DNA of 64,000 nucleotides from Trissonchulus latispiculum (lineage: Eukaryota; Nematoda; Enoplea; Enoplida; Ironidae): NCBI GenBank assembly GCA_030248195.1, contig JASAND010026177.1, positions 1 through 64,000 on the forward strand, written 5' to 3'. Positions 1 to 11,700 of the stretch are shown here, one piece after another. Position 1 is the first letter of the stretch. Each line of letters starts with the position of its first letter. The position numbers and the translations under genes were made by a program. The notes under the pieces were generated by a model that saw nothing but the letters and a program-made list of their open reading frames with translations, did no database searches and had not been told where the DNA came from.

Positions 1-1
1 A

Positions 2-238
2 ATTCGCGCAGACCTCAACAGAAGAATTTATTTCCATATCCTGCGCTGTAAAGCCTTTCTCAATGATCCAATTATTGAGGAAATTTTGGACAAACAAGCA
101 GATTATGAGCAAAAATATTCTAGTGAAGAAGAAGCATTGAAGCGAGCTATTGAAAAGAACTCTGACATAAGCACTGTCGTGTTACCTGAAAAGGTAGTTG
201 GTGGGCAAGCAAGTGAAAATAGTGAGCACAGTGATTGA
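2..238 (+). CDS. C-terminal fragment of an unidentified protein
   Basis: An open frame runs from base 2 to a TGA at 236-238 (78 codons) and is cut by the window edge, so no start is visible. The translation begins IRADLNRRIYFHILRCKAFL, continues with a charged, probably helical stretch rich in Glu and Lys (residues about 25-58), and ends in an acidic, Ser/Glu-rich tail. No splice acceptor is needed at the left edge, so this may be a last exon. The even codon use and lack of repeats suggest a real gene rather than a transposon. I do not recognise the family. A transposon-derived origin or a chance frame cannot be excluded. Confidence 0.45.
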   Translation: MRADLNRRIYFHILRCKAFLNDPIIEEILDKQADYEQKYSSEEEALKRAIEKNSDISTVVLPEKVVGGQASENSEHSD

Positions 239-598
239 ACTGAACTAAACTAAACTGGGAATAGGCTTGGAGTAGGTTTTAAGTACGAGTATGTTTGCTG
301 ATGTTTGATGATTTAAAGGCTTACCGTTACGTAATCTTTTTCGTACTTTTAGTTAGAACTACAAGTATTTTGGTGTTCTTTAGTTACTCTTGATTGTTGT
401 TTATTTGCGCATTGGTGCTCCTGACTGCTCTTCAGTTACTCCCAATTACTCCCAATTTACTCCGTGTTACTCACTGACCAGTTATTGTTTGTAACATATT
501 CATATGTTGTAAGAGTTGGGTATTGTACATTTGCAATTTAAAACGATGAGTAGAGTGCGTAGAGAGTTAATGCTTAATAAGTGCGATTGAAACACAAC
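239..598. other. 3' flank of the left-edge reading frame, no gene seen
   Basis: AT-rich sequence with short tandem-like stretches such as GAACTAAACTAAACTGG and repeated TTACTC words around 430-475. It is probably 3' UTR or spacer. No coding frame or structured RNA is visible. Confidence 0.4.
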
Positions 599-2057
599 TT
601 AAGGTGATGATTCCTTTTGCGCGCATCCTGTTAGTTGACGGCACAAATCAAGATGAAATTTGACGAAACTTCCAAAATAAGTTCTTTTAAGTTTCTAACG
701 GCCTTCGTGTAATCTCGTTTCTAAAATTCGACATCTACGTGCAGGTCAGTTTTTTCCGATTATTAACAGTTGGACAGCAGCCACATTGTCATTACTATAC
801 TCGTTCAATAGATCTCATTGTACTCTACATGTTTGCTTTTGGAGGCATCGTTGTAGTTCTTTTCTATCGTGGATATAGCTAGTTTTCTTATTTTGGCAAG
901 ATTTGTCTTTTTTGCAAAAATCAGATAATCCATCATATCTTAGCCGGAGGTACGAAAGCCGGAATGCTTAACTAAGTGTGTCATTTTGAAAGTCACACAG
1001 AGGCCAATTACCCAAGGCATGACCATTTTCCAGTTGCTATCCCTTAGGCCGCTATCATAAAAATGTAGTTTTTGCGAAAACACGACTAAACTTTTCCAGC
1101 GATTGTGGAGCATTTAGTGTGCAAGCCAGAGTGTTGCCCCTTAGGAGATATGTTCTGCACAAGAATAGCCCGGGACCCTTTTTATGGTTGCCCCGATTGC
1201 TACTTTATAGCTAAGGTTGTTACTTGCCAAAGTTGGGAAAATTAAAAAAACCAGGGCCCCGTTGCATAAAACACTGATTACTGATTACAGTAAATTACAT
1301 AAAACAGTAAATTCCGTTGCATAAATTTTACTGATTACCATCAGTAATCAGTAATTGGTAATCAGTAAAATATCAGTGAAATTATCAGTGAATTATCAGT
1401 AAGCGTTTCATTACTGATTACGTTTTACTGATTATTTGTCAGCAAATTGCCATCAGTCTTTGTTTACTGATTATTTAAGTTATCTTGGTAATTTTCATCG
1501 AATCAGTTGGATTTATAGTAACTAATCTTAGTTTATCTGATTCATTAGATTGCGCCATATTTACAGATATAAAAATCTTTGCAATCCGTTGACTACTGCC
1601 TGACATATAGTCCTTCAAGTAAAGGTGCCTTAGTTTTACAATTCAATTAAGCCGCAGCAAAAATTATTCTACTGGAAAGTCAGCCTGTACTATTCTATAT
1701 TCATTATTGAACCAGTTTGTGGATACATTTTAATAAATCTCTCCGTAACGAAAGTCGTTTTCGTAGAATTTGTAGAAGCCAAAATCAAAAACCAAAAAGG
1801 GTGCCCAGCTATTTGATAGAAGTATAGAAAGATATAACCGATGACAAAGAAAAAATTTACTTCTCTGCAAAAAATCTGGAAAATTACACTCCTTCTAAAA
1901 TGCGGTAAAAATATGTTGGAAAACCAAAATTATTTTCATTTTATTCACTGAAAAGAGAAGACGTTAAGCTTGATATAAAAACAGCTTCTTAACTCCAAGT
2001 AATGAATGAGTAATAATGGTTCAAAGTTGATGCCTCCAAAAGGAATCACTACCTTAA
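599..2057. mobile_element. TTAA-flanked TIR DNA element, copy 1 (non-autonomous)
   Basis: The ends are inverted: the left end reads TTAAGGTGATGATTCCTTTT and the complement of the right end reads TTAAGGTAGTGATTCCTTTT. A TTAA lies at each end (599-602 and 2054-2057), as expected for piggyBac- or Kolobok-type target duplications. The interior matches the element at 22592-23844 in inverted orientation, for example around 630-700 and 1040-1110. No transposase frame is visible. An iterated ACTGATTA block (1253-1475) is present here but not in copy 2. Superfamily is inferred from TTAA only. Confidence 0.7.
1253..1475. repeat. ACTGATTA/TAATCAGT motif-iteration block
   Basis: About fifteen copies of ACTGATTA or its complement occur in both orientations within 220 bp, starting after GGGCCCCGTTGCATAAA. 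The sequence can fold on itself many ways. It is probably a small inserted TIR element, since the sister element at 22.6 kb lacks it. Confidence 0.5.
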
Positions 2058-3120
2058 AAATCTACGGAGCGCAGTACGGTTGTTTTGAATTTTTTTCAAA
2101 AGTGTTTTGATGCAACTTTTGAATTTTGAATAATCGAACGGAATCAAATCATTTAACTTTTCATAGCAAAAGATCGAACTGAATGAAATCTAGCTGAATT
2201 TGTAGAAGCCAAAATCGAACTGACTGATTTGTAGAAGCCAAATGTTTAACCAATTCAATTTAGTCCTTGATCGAGTCATTCGAGCCACAAGAAGAACGAA
2301 CAGCTCAACTTTGAGGGTTGTTATCGACGGCCTGAAGAGGTGGATCTGGGGACTTCCATAGCTTCCAAGCTCCGAGCTTTGGGTCGGGGCCCGGGGGCAT
2401 GGTCGGGAAAGTATCTACCCCCTCGGTCCTCGGACCATTCCAGGAATTGGGGGAGGGACCTCCCAACCAAGGGAAGGCTACGTAGCAAATTCACCCCACA
2501 TTTGTGGGAGGGACAGAGTTCAATATTCAAGCCTATGACGGATGAAGGGAGGAAAGGAAAAACAATCCTTCGACCGACCCCTCCTCCTCCCTAAATGCTG
2601 TCCCTAGCTATGGCATTGGTGAACTTCTACGGACTTCTTGCCTTACTCTGTTTATGGACGGACGGGTCTTATTTCTATTATTTCTTGTGATTCCTTTACT
2701 TTGTTTTGCCACTGTCTCTATGACCTGGAATTTTCCGTCGGTGGCAGCTCTCTGTCCGGGTTTTGGATTCCACCTTTTTAACTTTGGACTTTTACTGCTC
2801 TGCGGGTGTTGACACATCTTTCTGCTGCTCCAGAATGAAGTCGTGAATCCCCTCCTTAGCACTCCTTTAGACGCTTCCGTCTCCTCTATGTTTTGTTGTG
2901 ATTTCTGCTGTCATTCCTGTCGTATTATGTCGTTTCAGAGTATTGACGGGAAGTCGGTGTTCTCAAAATTGTTCCGATCTATATTTCTAGATTTCTCTAG
3001 GGCGCTTCATCTCTTTTATTATTTTGGTAGCTGTTTTGGTAGCTAATATTTATTTTGTCTTTGTTTAGCCTTCTATAAATACTTGCCTTAATTCGTCCGT
3101 TGCTGCCTTACTATAGTTTT
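2058..3120. other. Spacer, no gene recognised
   Basis: GC-richer patch at 2330-2590 (GGGGCCCGGGGGCATGG and purine-rich runs), then ordinary sequence. Short frames on both strands here look like chance. No repeat partner was found inside the window. Confidence 0.35.
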
Positions 3121-3955
3121 TATTTTTATTCCGCTGGAGCGGAATATATTCCCCGGCTTTGTTGTATGTAATGCATGTATGTTGTTGAAATCTCCAATGT
3201 CTCCCCTATCTTTAACACATGGGCTAATTTGCATTTTTTAAAGTCAACCAAAAACAATAAAAGCAGCGTTGTCAGCTTTTGGAAAAATTGCATCGGAATC
3301 TTTTCCTGAAGTTTCCTCGAATTTTATGGTATAAATCTTCTGAAATTAAGCAATACGCTCTGGCGTTATTTGTAACTCAAATCCTCCGCAACCGTTTATC
3401 GATTAGTAAACGTTCGCAGACAAAATTCAGTAATAACTCACAGTATTGCATACATGACATTGAGATAGGAGGCTAACACTCGTAAATGATGATTAGTTAT
3501 TTAATTAGCAGCTAAACTTGGCCCAATTAATTCTGAATTTAATTTCGTGCATTCGTATTGCGAATCATCTGAGAAAATCTTTATAATAAAAGTTGAAATA
3601 GTTCAGTGGTTAAGACATTTGGCTGTCACCGCAATAACCAGAGTACGATTCCCAGTTGGATATTGTTATGTAAAAAATGAGATGGTTATAGAACGTGGTT
3701 GGAATTTGAACGTGAAGACATTACAAAATTTTAGAGCCACCAAAAATTTTGGACCTTACAAAAAAGTATCTATTTCTTCTGTTATCCAAAATTTTAAGAC
3801 AGTCAATGGAACCTTTCTCATATTAAGTTTTACTTGAGAATAGTTGGTGGACAAAGTAAATTGATAAATTCGAATCCGGAAATCGTATATATGATATATC
3901 AATAGCTCAATTGCGGAATATTGCCCCTTTTAGGGGCATACTTGTTTAACTACTT
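3121..3955 (+). mobile_element. 0.83 kb repeat with tRNA-like core, copy 1
   Basis: Starts near GGAGCGGAATATATTCCCCG and ends with a hairpin-forming GCCCCTTTTAGGGGC (about 3925-3940). The same order of blocks recurs at 62952-63735: the GGAGCGGAATATATTCCCC start, TGTAATGCATGTATG, AACACATGGGCTA, a tRNA-like module, and a terminal GCGGAATA followed by a GCCCC hairpin. The tRNA-like module (3600-3662) has a box-A-like CAGTGGTTAAGACAT and a box-B-like GTACGATTCCC. No coding capacity. Terminal hairpin plus direct end motif is reminiscent of Helentron-like non-autonomous elements, but a composite SINE is equally possible. Confidence 0.6.
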
Positions 3956-4690
3956 CATTATGTTTTTTGCATAGTCACTATGTATAATTCCATCAAGACT
4001 GCTCTGAATTTTTGCAGTATATTTGTAGTTTCTTTTATGACTTTTGTTTTTATTTTTTGTTGGAATACTGTCTGCTGGGTAACGTCCCGGAAGTAGGTCC
4101 ACTGGTTGTCGCGGCTTCGAATGTGGGGATTGCCGCTGGCGTACTGTTTTGTGTATGTTAGGTGTGTTGTCTGTCTAGTGTGTTTCGTAGGTAGTTTGTT
4201 AATAAGTATGTCAGTTAGTCAGTCAGTCAGTCAACAAGTCAGATAGTATGTTGAATTTCGGTCACAACCGATACAGTTTTACCCAGTCGCAGTACGAAAA
4301 GTCAGCTCGGACTTGTTTTTGAGCCACGTAGTTCGTAGGCTGTGAAGATCCTTTGGCTCCACTTTCAAGATTGTCTCCTGTAGCTTCTTGTTCTGTAGAT
4401 TTTTGTGAGAGCCTCCGAATTGGCAAGGGTCGCACCTTTGGTGGTTTGCAGTATATTTAGGTTATTGGAGTTTTGGTGGATGTTCTGAATCTGAAGATTC
4501 TGATCAGAACGACGTCATCCCTAAACCCAAACTTTTAAGTTGTGGTATTGTTATTAACCGTTAGCTGGCTGATGTCAAAATGCGCATCAAGTTAGCAAAG
4601 TTAAGTTAGTCAGGATTCATTCAATTAAAAATTAAACTCAACAAAAATTTGTTAACTTAAAACAAACCATATACAAGGATAAAAGATGGA
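3956..4690. other. Spacer with short AGTC tandem repeat
   Basis: Contains an (AGTC)n run near 4208-4240 and a GC-moderate stretch (4080-4450) that could be a decayed element. No gene, RNA or TIR boundary was recognised. Confidence 0.35.
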
Positions 4691-4896
4691 TCTTTTGCGC
4701 TCTTTTTAAAAAATTTTTTGGTTCCCCTTGGTCCCCCCTTACCAAACTAAAATTTTGAATTTTTAAAATTTTTTAAACTTGTAAAATTTTTGAATTTTTG
4801 AATTCATCAGCCTCCAGTATGACCCACACCATATTTCAAAGTTATTGCTCAAAAAAATCAAAAGTTAGGGCTGGGGGGGAAGCGCAAAAGATCCTA
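4690..4896. mobile_element. Short foldback element with GATCTTTTGCGC ends
   Basis: Opens with GGATCTTTTGCGC and closes with GCGCAAAAGATCC, a perfect 13-bp inverted pair. The interior (4718-4880) is closely repeated at 6805-6970, including the runs TTGGTCCCCCC and AAAGTTATTG. AT-rich and non-coding. Confidence 0.55.
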
Positions 4897-4984
4897 GAAA
4901 AGATTTGCCTAAATTTCTACAATACTTCTGCATAAAGATAAGATTTTAAAACATTACACATAACATTGAACAAATTCAAACTTA

Positions 4985-5145
4985 AGTTTGGTACTGTTGT
5001 GACTGGGAGGCTCAATCGGAAGAGCGTTGGCCTAAACCGCCAAAAGGTTGTGGGTTCGATCCCCAGCTCAAGCCCGATTTTTTCGGGCCGGAGGTGCTGT
5101 AGTGACACATCTTAGATTCGTTCGTTCTTTCATTTGTTTTTCCTA
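4985..5145 (+). repeat. tRNA-derived SINE-like copy
   Basis: A tRNA-like stretch (about 4993-5078) has box-B-like GGTTCGATCCCCA and box-A-like GGCTCAATCGGAAGAGCG. It is followed by a short hairpin around TTTTTTCGGGCC and a tail ending in TTCGTTCTTTC. Related tRNA-plus-hairpin-plus-CTT-tail copies lie at 31640-31760 and 47641-47758. Poor acceptor-stem pairing argues against a working tRNA gene. Confidence 0.6.
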
Positions 5146-5515
5146 AAATCTCCATCTTTCCCAATATTCATAATTGCTGTAAATAATATTGATCTTCTTT
5201 AAATTTCTCGTTCCGCATTTGCATGATTTGTTCATACGATTAGGAATATCTTATGATTTCTGATTTTGTTATTTTCAAGATATGAAACCCCAAGCTTGCT
5301 CAATCAAAACCGTGTAAGTGTATGCTTATACACAATGGAGCCGTGTTTGACAATTCAATGGTGCCCTAACGCAAACTGTCATTAATTTACGATGTTTACA
5401 TTAAAGAGAATTGGACAACATAAGAGTACCTTAACGCAGCTAATACCCTAGACAATCAATTTTCAGACTGACATAAACGCTGTTTTCTCCTGACATAGGT
5501 ACGTATTCAGTCGAA

Positions 5516-5767
5516 ATGTTTACTATATTGCATCTTCTTCAAGCAGCATTAGCAGCTGTATTTGTGTACGTTCTTCGAATTTGGCTAATTCCTTACATTA
5601 AACGATGTTGGAATCTGCGCAAAAGTCCTTTATGGGAGGTGCCTCATAGTCCTAAATCCTGTTCCTGGATTCAGAAGTACCTTTTGGGCGCGGTGGAAAT
5701 ATGTGAAGAAAATGGGAAGCCTTTGCCACTTGGTAAATCTTTGCAATTTGTACATTTGCGGAAACCG
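5516..5767 (+). CDS. P450 exon 1: start and membrane anchor
   Basis: ATG at 5516 opens MFTILHLLQAALAAVFVYV, a typical uncleaved ER signal anchor, followed by basic residues (YIKRCWNLRK). The donor GTAAAATAA follows CCG at 5765-5767. An internal GTAAAT (5733) could also serve as donor. A diverged copy of this exon lies at 15741. Confidence 0.75.
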
Positions 5768-8700
5768 GTAAAATAAAATAATATTCTAAAACATAAAGGT
5801 TTTAAGGGGACGACTAAAGTGGGGATGCCCCAAATTTCTTTGATCGGTTTCATTTTTGCAAGAATATACTCCATGTGCGTGGTCAAAAAGTACCTGGTCG
5901 TTGGTTCTTGGCTGACTATCAGGGGTCTTATCTCGATTACCCCCACCATTTAATCTCCTTAAAACTTGACCAAATGAGCTAAAATTTGGTGTGGGTATGT
6001 TTTCGACCGCGCTGAGTTCAAATATCGAGAAATTTTTCCATTTCGCGAAATTCGATTTTTTTTCTAATTCTAAGGGGGGACCAAGGGAAACCGAAAAAGT
6101 TTTTGTCTTCGATTTTGCTGAAATGATGTAAATAGGGGTTTTCGGGGTCGTAGAGCACGAATCTAAAGTCCGTTTTTCGATTAAGCTTTTTGTTAGCTCA
6201 GTATAAGCTAAAGATTTAAACTTAGGATGTAAGCTTATACTTGACATATACTAGACAAAAAAGTTTTCGGTTTCCCTTGGAATTCGAAAAAAATCGAATT
6301 TCGCGAAATGGAAAAATTTCGCGATATTTGAACACAGCGTGGTCGAAAACATACCCACACCAAATTTTAGCTCATTTGGTCAAGTTTTAAGGATTTTGAC
6401 TGAGTGGTGGGGGGGTAATCGAGATAAGATATACCTCGCCAGGCTCCCAAGAACCGGTCCGACCCTCCACGTTTTCGACGCTTTTGGCACAACGGGAGAA
6501 GACATATAGGGTAGCATACAAGTGACATTAGCTTTGTTGTAACCCAAATGGTTAAAGAGCAATGCTATACTAAACTTTAGTAATCGTCGAAAATTAGGAA
6601 AATTTTGGCCACCGAATCAAAAAATTTAATTCTGCTGCGACCTAGCTTGACAACGCAGATTCAAAAATTCAAAAATTTTAAATTTATAAATTTAGCTTAT
6701 ACTGAGCTAACGAAAAACTGAAACGAAAAACTGATTTCAGATTCGTGCTCAGCGCCCCAAAAAACCCCTGTTTGCAAGTTTTCAGCAAAAGCTTTTTCAA
6801 AAAAGTTTTTGGTTCCTCTTGGTCCCCCCGTACCAAACTAAAATTTAAAATTTAAAATTTTTTAAAATTTTAAAATTTTAAAATTTTTGAATTCGTTAGC
6901 CTCCAGAATGCACCCACACCAAATTTCAAAGTTATTGGTCAAAAAAATCAAAAGTTAGGGCTGGGGGGCAAAAAATCCCACAGACAGAGCCTTACTAACC
7001 CTGCGACAAGAACATATTAAATTTCAACCTGTTTCTGTCATAGATGAATGCATGGCTAATACTTTGAGTATTCATTTGAATGCCAACTCAACTGTCTGAC
7101 CGTATATTATTGTAGCGCTTATACAGCCTGCCACATGAAATGAATACAAGCGTGCACAGTTGATAAGCAACGAAATACATGTAAAATGTGTTCTACCCGA
7201 TATAACCGTTTTCTCAACTAAAGGTCCTGAGTGCTCCTAACTGTGACTTAGGAGCTCCTAAGACGCTCCTAACTCTTCTCCTAAGTCTGCTTCTAAGCTC
7301 GCTTAAGAGTAGACTCAGGAGAATCGTTTGAGACGCCTCCAAGCACGTTTCAAAAGAATTCGCCTAAGACGCTCCTATCGATTCTACTAGGTCTGCTCCT
7401 AACAGTCCTCTTAAGGTGGTGGTATCCTTTTGTGCAGTGCTTTTGTGGTGATTTCTTTGAAACGCTATAAGTTTCGCAATGTTGGGAGTTGCAAAGAGCT
7501 TTATACATCGTTTTAAAGCTTATAATCTGTACATTAATATGAGCTTACGAAACTAGCAAAATTGGAAAGAAAATAGCAAAAAATTTCCGACATGCTGACA
7601 TCTGACAGACTGAATATAAACCAAAAATTTTTGAACATCGATTTGTCAAAACTGTAGAATCAGCCAAAATTTCTTTTTGTGCCACGATATGAAGGACATA
7701 TGGGCCGAGGGACGTTTTTTGGATTTGGCTCAGCAGGTCTTAACGGTTGAGAAAATCGGCCAAATGCACAGTAACACGATATTTCGCAACTTCGCATTGA
7801 GTTTTCTTGCTACTCGATACGTTTTAGCCCAAACCAAGAAAAACGTCCCTCCGCAGAAGTGCGAATTTCGATTCTGCCGAAAATCTCCGGAATCCGTCGA
7901 GTAGTTTTTGAGAAATCGATGTTCCAAACAAAATAATCGCCGTTTTGCCAAAATGGTTGTTCGGCCAAATCTCTAGCTGAAAGCAATAAAGTCCGGCTAA
8001 TAGGCATTCATGAAATGTGCATTTGGACGATGTATCAATTGAGTATAACTAAGCCAATTTTGTCCTTAACATGTGGCAGTAATTTTGAAAAGACTGATTT
8101 CCTCGAACATGGCCATTTTTTGACCCTAAAAACAGTTTTTTGATTATACTGACTTAAACACTGGAGATAGCTCAAAGATTGTAAGAGCAAAAATGTTCAT
8201 TTTCGAGTCCTCTTTCCAGCCATACCAACCAATCCCGTGTCTTGCCTACCTACTGGGAGTTTAAGGCCAAAAACCAAAACTTTCTTATCTTTTGGCCTAA
8301 GAATACGGGACTGGTGCTAAAATGTTAAAGAGCACGGAAATAGGTTATTTCGTAAGTTTTAGCCCTTTGCGTAAAGGATTAAAGCCGTAGGATTCAAAAA
8401 TACCCGAAAGGAAACCAGCACCTTAAGGGGGGGGGGTCCATTTTTGGGTCATTTTTTCGACTTTCTCCTATCTCGCTGATTTTCACATATTTAATTGGCA
8501 AAATGGTACATTTTAACGAATTTTCTAAATTACAGTCGTAAGTCTTACGGTTGTCGAGTAATTTCACCTCAAAGCTGAGATTTCATGTGTTAAACATAGG
8601 AAATTTAAAAAGTTGTCATTTTTTGCGTGCGCCATAAAAATCTTCCGACAAACGTTGATGAATCTGGCCAAATTATACATTAAAATAACGCTAAGATGTT

Positions 8701-11700
8701 AAACTGCGGTACCCAGGAATTTGAATTTTAATTTAGGAATTTAAAATTTTTTAATTAATTTTTGAAGGATTAAAATTAACACGACTTGAGCATAAAATCA
8801 AATTTTAATTATTTAAAAATCAATTAAAAAATTTTAAGGGCCTAAATTAAAATTCTAATTCCAGGGAACCGCAGTTTAACATTTGAGCGCAAGTTTAATG
8901 TCCTAATTTGTCCAGATTCATCAACTTTTGCGGGGAGATTTTTTGGCGTACGCAAAAAATGACAACTTTTAAAATTTCCTATGTTTAACACATGAAATCT
9001 CAACTTTGAGGTTAAATTACTCGACAACCGTGATTTAAAAACTCGTTAAAATATACCATTTGAATAGTAAAATGTGTGAAAATCAGCCAGATCGGAGAAA
9101 GTAGAAATATGGCCCAAAAATGGACCCCCCTTAAGCTTTTTACTCGTTCCAACTCTGCACCAAACTATGAGGAAATATGAAAAGCAAACATTTATTTGTA
9201 AAAAATGAATTTTCACAGACGAACTTGCGATTCACATAAAAATAAATTTGAAAAATGCAAAACCTTAAAAACAGGCATACTCGTTAGAGCAGATATATAA
9301 AATTAAACAAAACAAATTTTAAAATCGGAACAATCCAAGAATAGCAAAGACCAGACGTTGAATATAATTTAAGAGTTCATAAAAATTTACATAAAGAAAA
9401 CTTGTGCAGTGGAAACAATAAAAGTAGACTTAGGAGGACCGCTAGGAGCGGTCTGAGCGCTCCTAAGGATTTAGGAGAATTGCACATTATCTCCAACTTA
9501 TGGGAGGCTCCGCCCCCAGAGCCCCCGCTGTTCTTATACAATGAAATTTTCAGGAATCATAAATTCTCAGAATTTTGAAAACGGAATTTGTGTTTTCATA
9601 TTTATTACCTTTCTTCTTAGTGATATTAATTTGATAACTAATTTCATTAATTTTTAATACCGTAATTAGTTTATCTATAACATTGAAACATCGGAATAAT
9701 GTGTCAATAAAATCGAAAATTACTCACGAAACGCGTTAGATGTTACAGACGCTAAATTAATCTTAAACAGTTCCATTACAGATTTAATCCGTAATTGCAA
9801 AAAATCTCCAACTTCTGGGGGTCCGCCCCCCAGAGCCCCCGGTGCTCACTTCCAATACTGTTTTCAGGGATCAGTAGTTCTCAGAGTTTTCGAAACTGAA
9901 TGTATGTTTGGTACTTACTACCTTTTCTCTCAATGCTATTCCTAAATATTTCATTAATTTTTAAGACTTTAATTAGTTTAACTATATATAACATTGAATT
10001 ATCGGAATAATGTGTGGTGTGTGTCTATAATCTTGAAAATTACTCAAGGTATTGCGTTAGATGCAATAGGTGCCAAATAAAATCTTTTTAAACATTTTCA
10101 TCACGGATTATTCTGGAATTGCAAGAATTCTTCAACTTCTGGGAGGATCCGCCCCCCAGACCCCCCGCCGTGTACATTGGCCGCATCTATCTATATTCTA
10201 TAGGTACCCTTGTAATCGTGCATTACTGTTAAGCAGCAAGAACTTTCTAAATAGACTAAATAGTGTTACATTAAAGAAATTATCAAAATTTTTATAAATA
10301 AAACAATTTTTTGCACAGAAAACACGATAAAACAAAAATTCTGCCTGGACGCAAAATTTCTTAACCGGACGCAAGGTTGACGCAAATCCGAAAACCAAAA
10401 AACCCCTGGTGTCCTATAAATCTCCTCCAAAGCTGGACTTAGGAGCGCTCCTAAGCTTAGGAGAGTCTTTTGAAACGCTCCCTGGTTTCCTTTCAGGTAT
10501 TTTTGACTCATACGGCTCTAATTCGGATCTCTTGAACTTTATGACCACAAGGTGTCGACATGGAACACTGCAAACGTAAATACTGATTGCTACGATAAAT
10601 TTTATTCGTTGATATTTGCATCATTCGAAAGCTCTAAACATGCTCTATTTGACGAAGTAAAGCATTTGGTCATATCTTTTTTGTTAACAAGTTGATTTTA
10701 GAAAGGTGATGAAAATTTGTAAATTCTCAAGTTTTACCAACATTTTCTTACTTAATTTTCTGGAACGCAAGATACAGATAAATTACTTATACCGTTGTAC
10801 AGAGCACGTTCACAGCTTTCCAATGATATAAATATTAACTAAAAATATTTATCATAGCAATCAGTAACTAAGTTTAAAGTGGACCATGTTGACACCTTGT
10901 GGTCATAAAGTTCAAGAGATCCCTTACGCATTTTAGGCCAAAAGATAAAGTTTCGATTTTTTGCCTTAGGCTCCCAGTAGGTAGACGAGACACCGGACTG
11001 GTTGTGTTGGCTGGAAAGAGGACACGAAAATGAACACTTTTGCTTTTACAACCTTTGAGCTGTTTCCAGTAGTTAAGTCAGTATAAGCAAAAACCATTTT
11101 GAGGGTCAAAAAATGGACATTTTCGAGGAAATCAGTTGTTTTCAAAATTACTGCCAAATCTTACGAACAATTTTGGTCCATTTATACTCAATCGATACAC
11201 AGTCGAATTGCACATTTTATCAATGCGTAAGCTGGAGTCCGTTGCTTTAAGCTAGAGATTTGGCCGAAACACCATTTTAGCAAAACTGCGGTTATTTTGT
11301 CTTAAACATCGATTTCTCAGAAACTACTCGACGGATTCGGGAGATTTTTGACAGAGTGGAAAGTCGCACTATTGCACTATAGTGGTTTTAGATAAAACGT
11401 TTCCAGTTTCGAGAAAATTAAATGCGAAGTTTGAAATATACCGTCCCTTTGCATTTTGCGGATTTTCTCAAACGTTTAGCGACACTGAGCAAAACCCGAT
11501 AAAACGTCCCTCGACCCATATGTCCTCTGTATGATAGCACAAAAAGAAATTTTGGCTGATTCCAAATAGTTAACGGCTCAATCTATTTTGTTGAAATTTG
11601 GAGGGTTGAGTGCCGGAAGCTTCTTGACTGCAAAAATTAAAAAATTTTCAATTTTTCAATTTCTGGAAATTTTAGAATTTATTACATTAAAATTTTTTAA

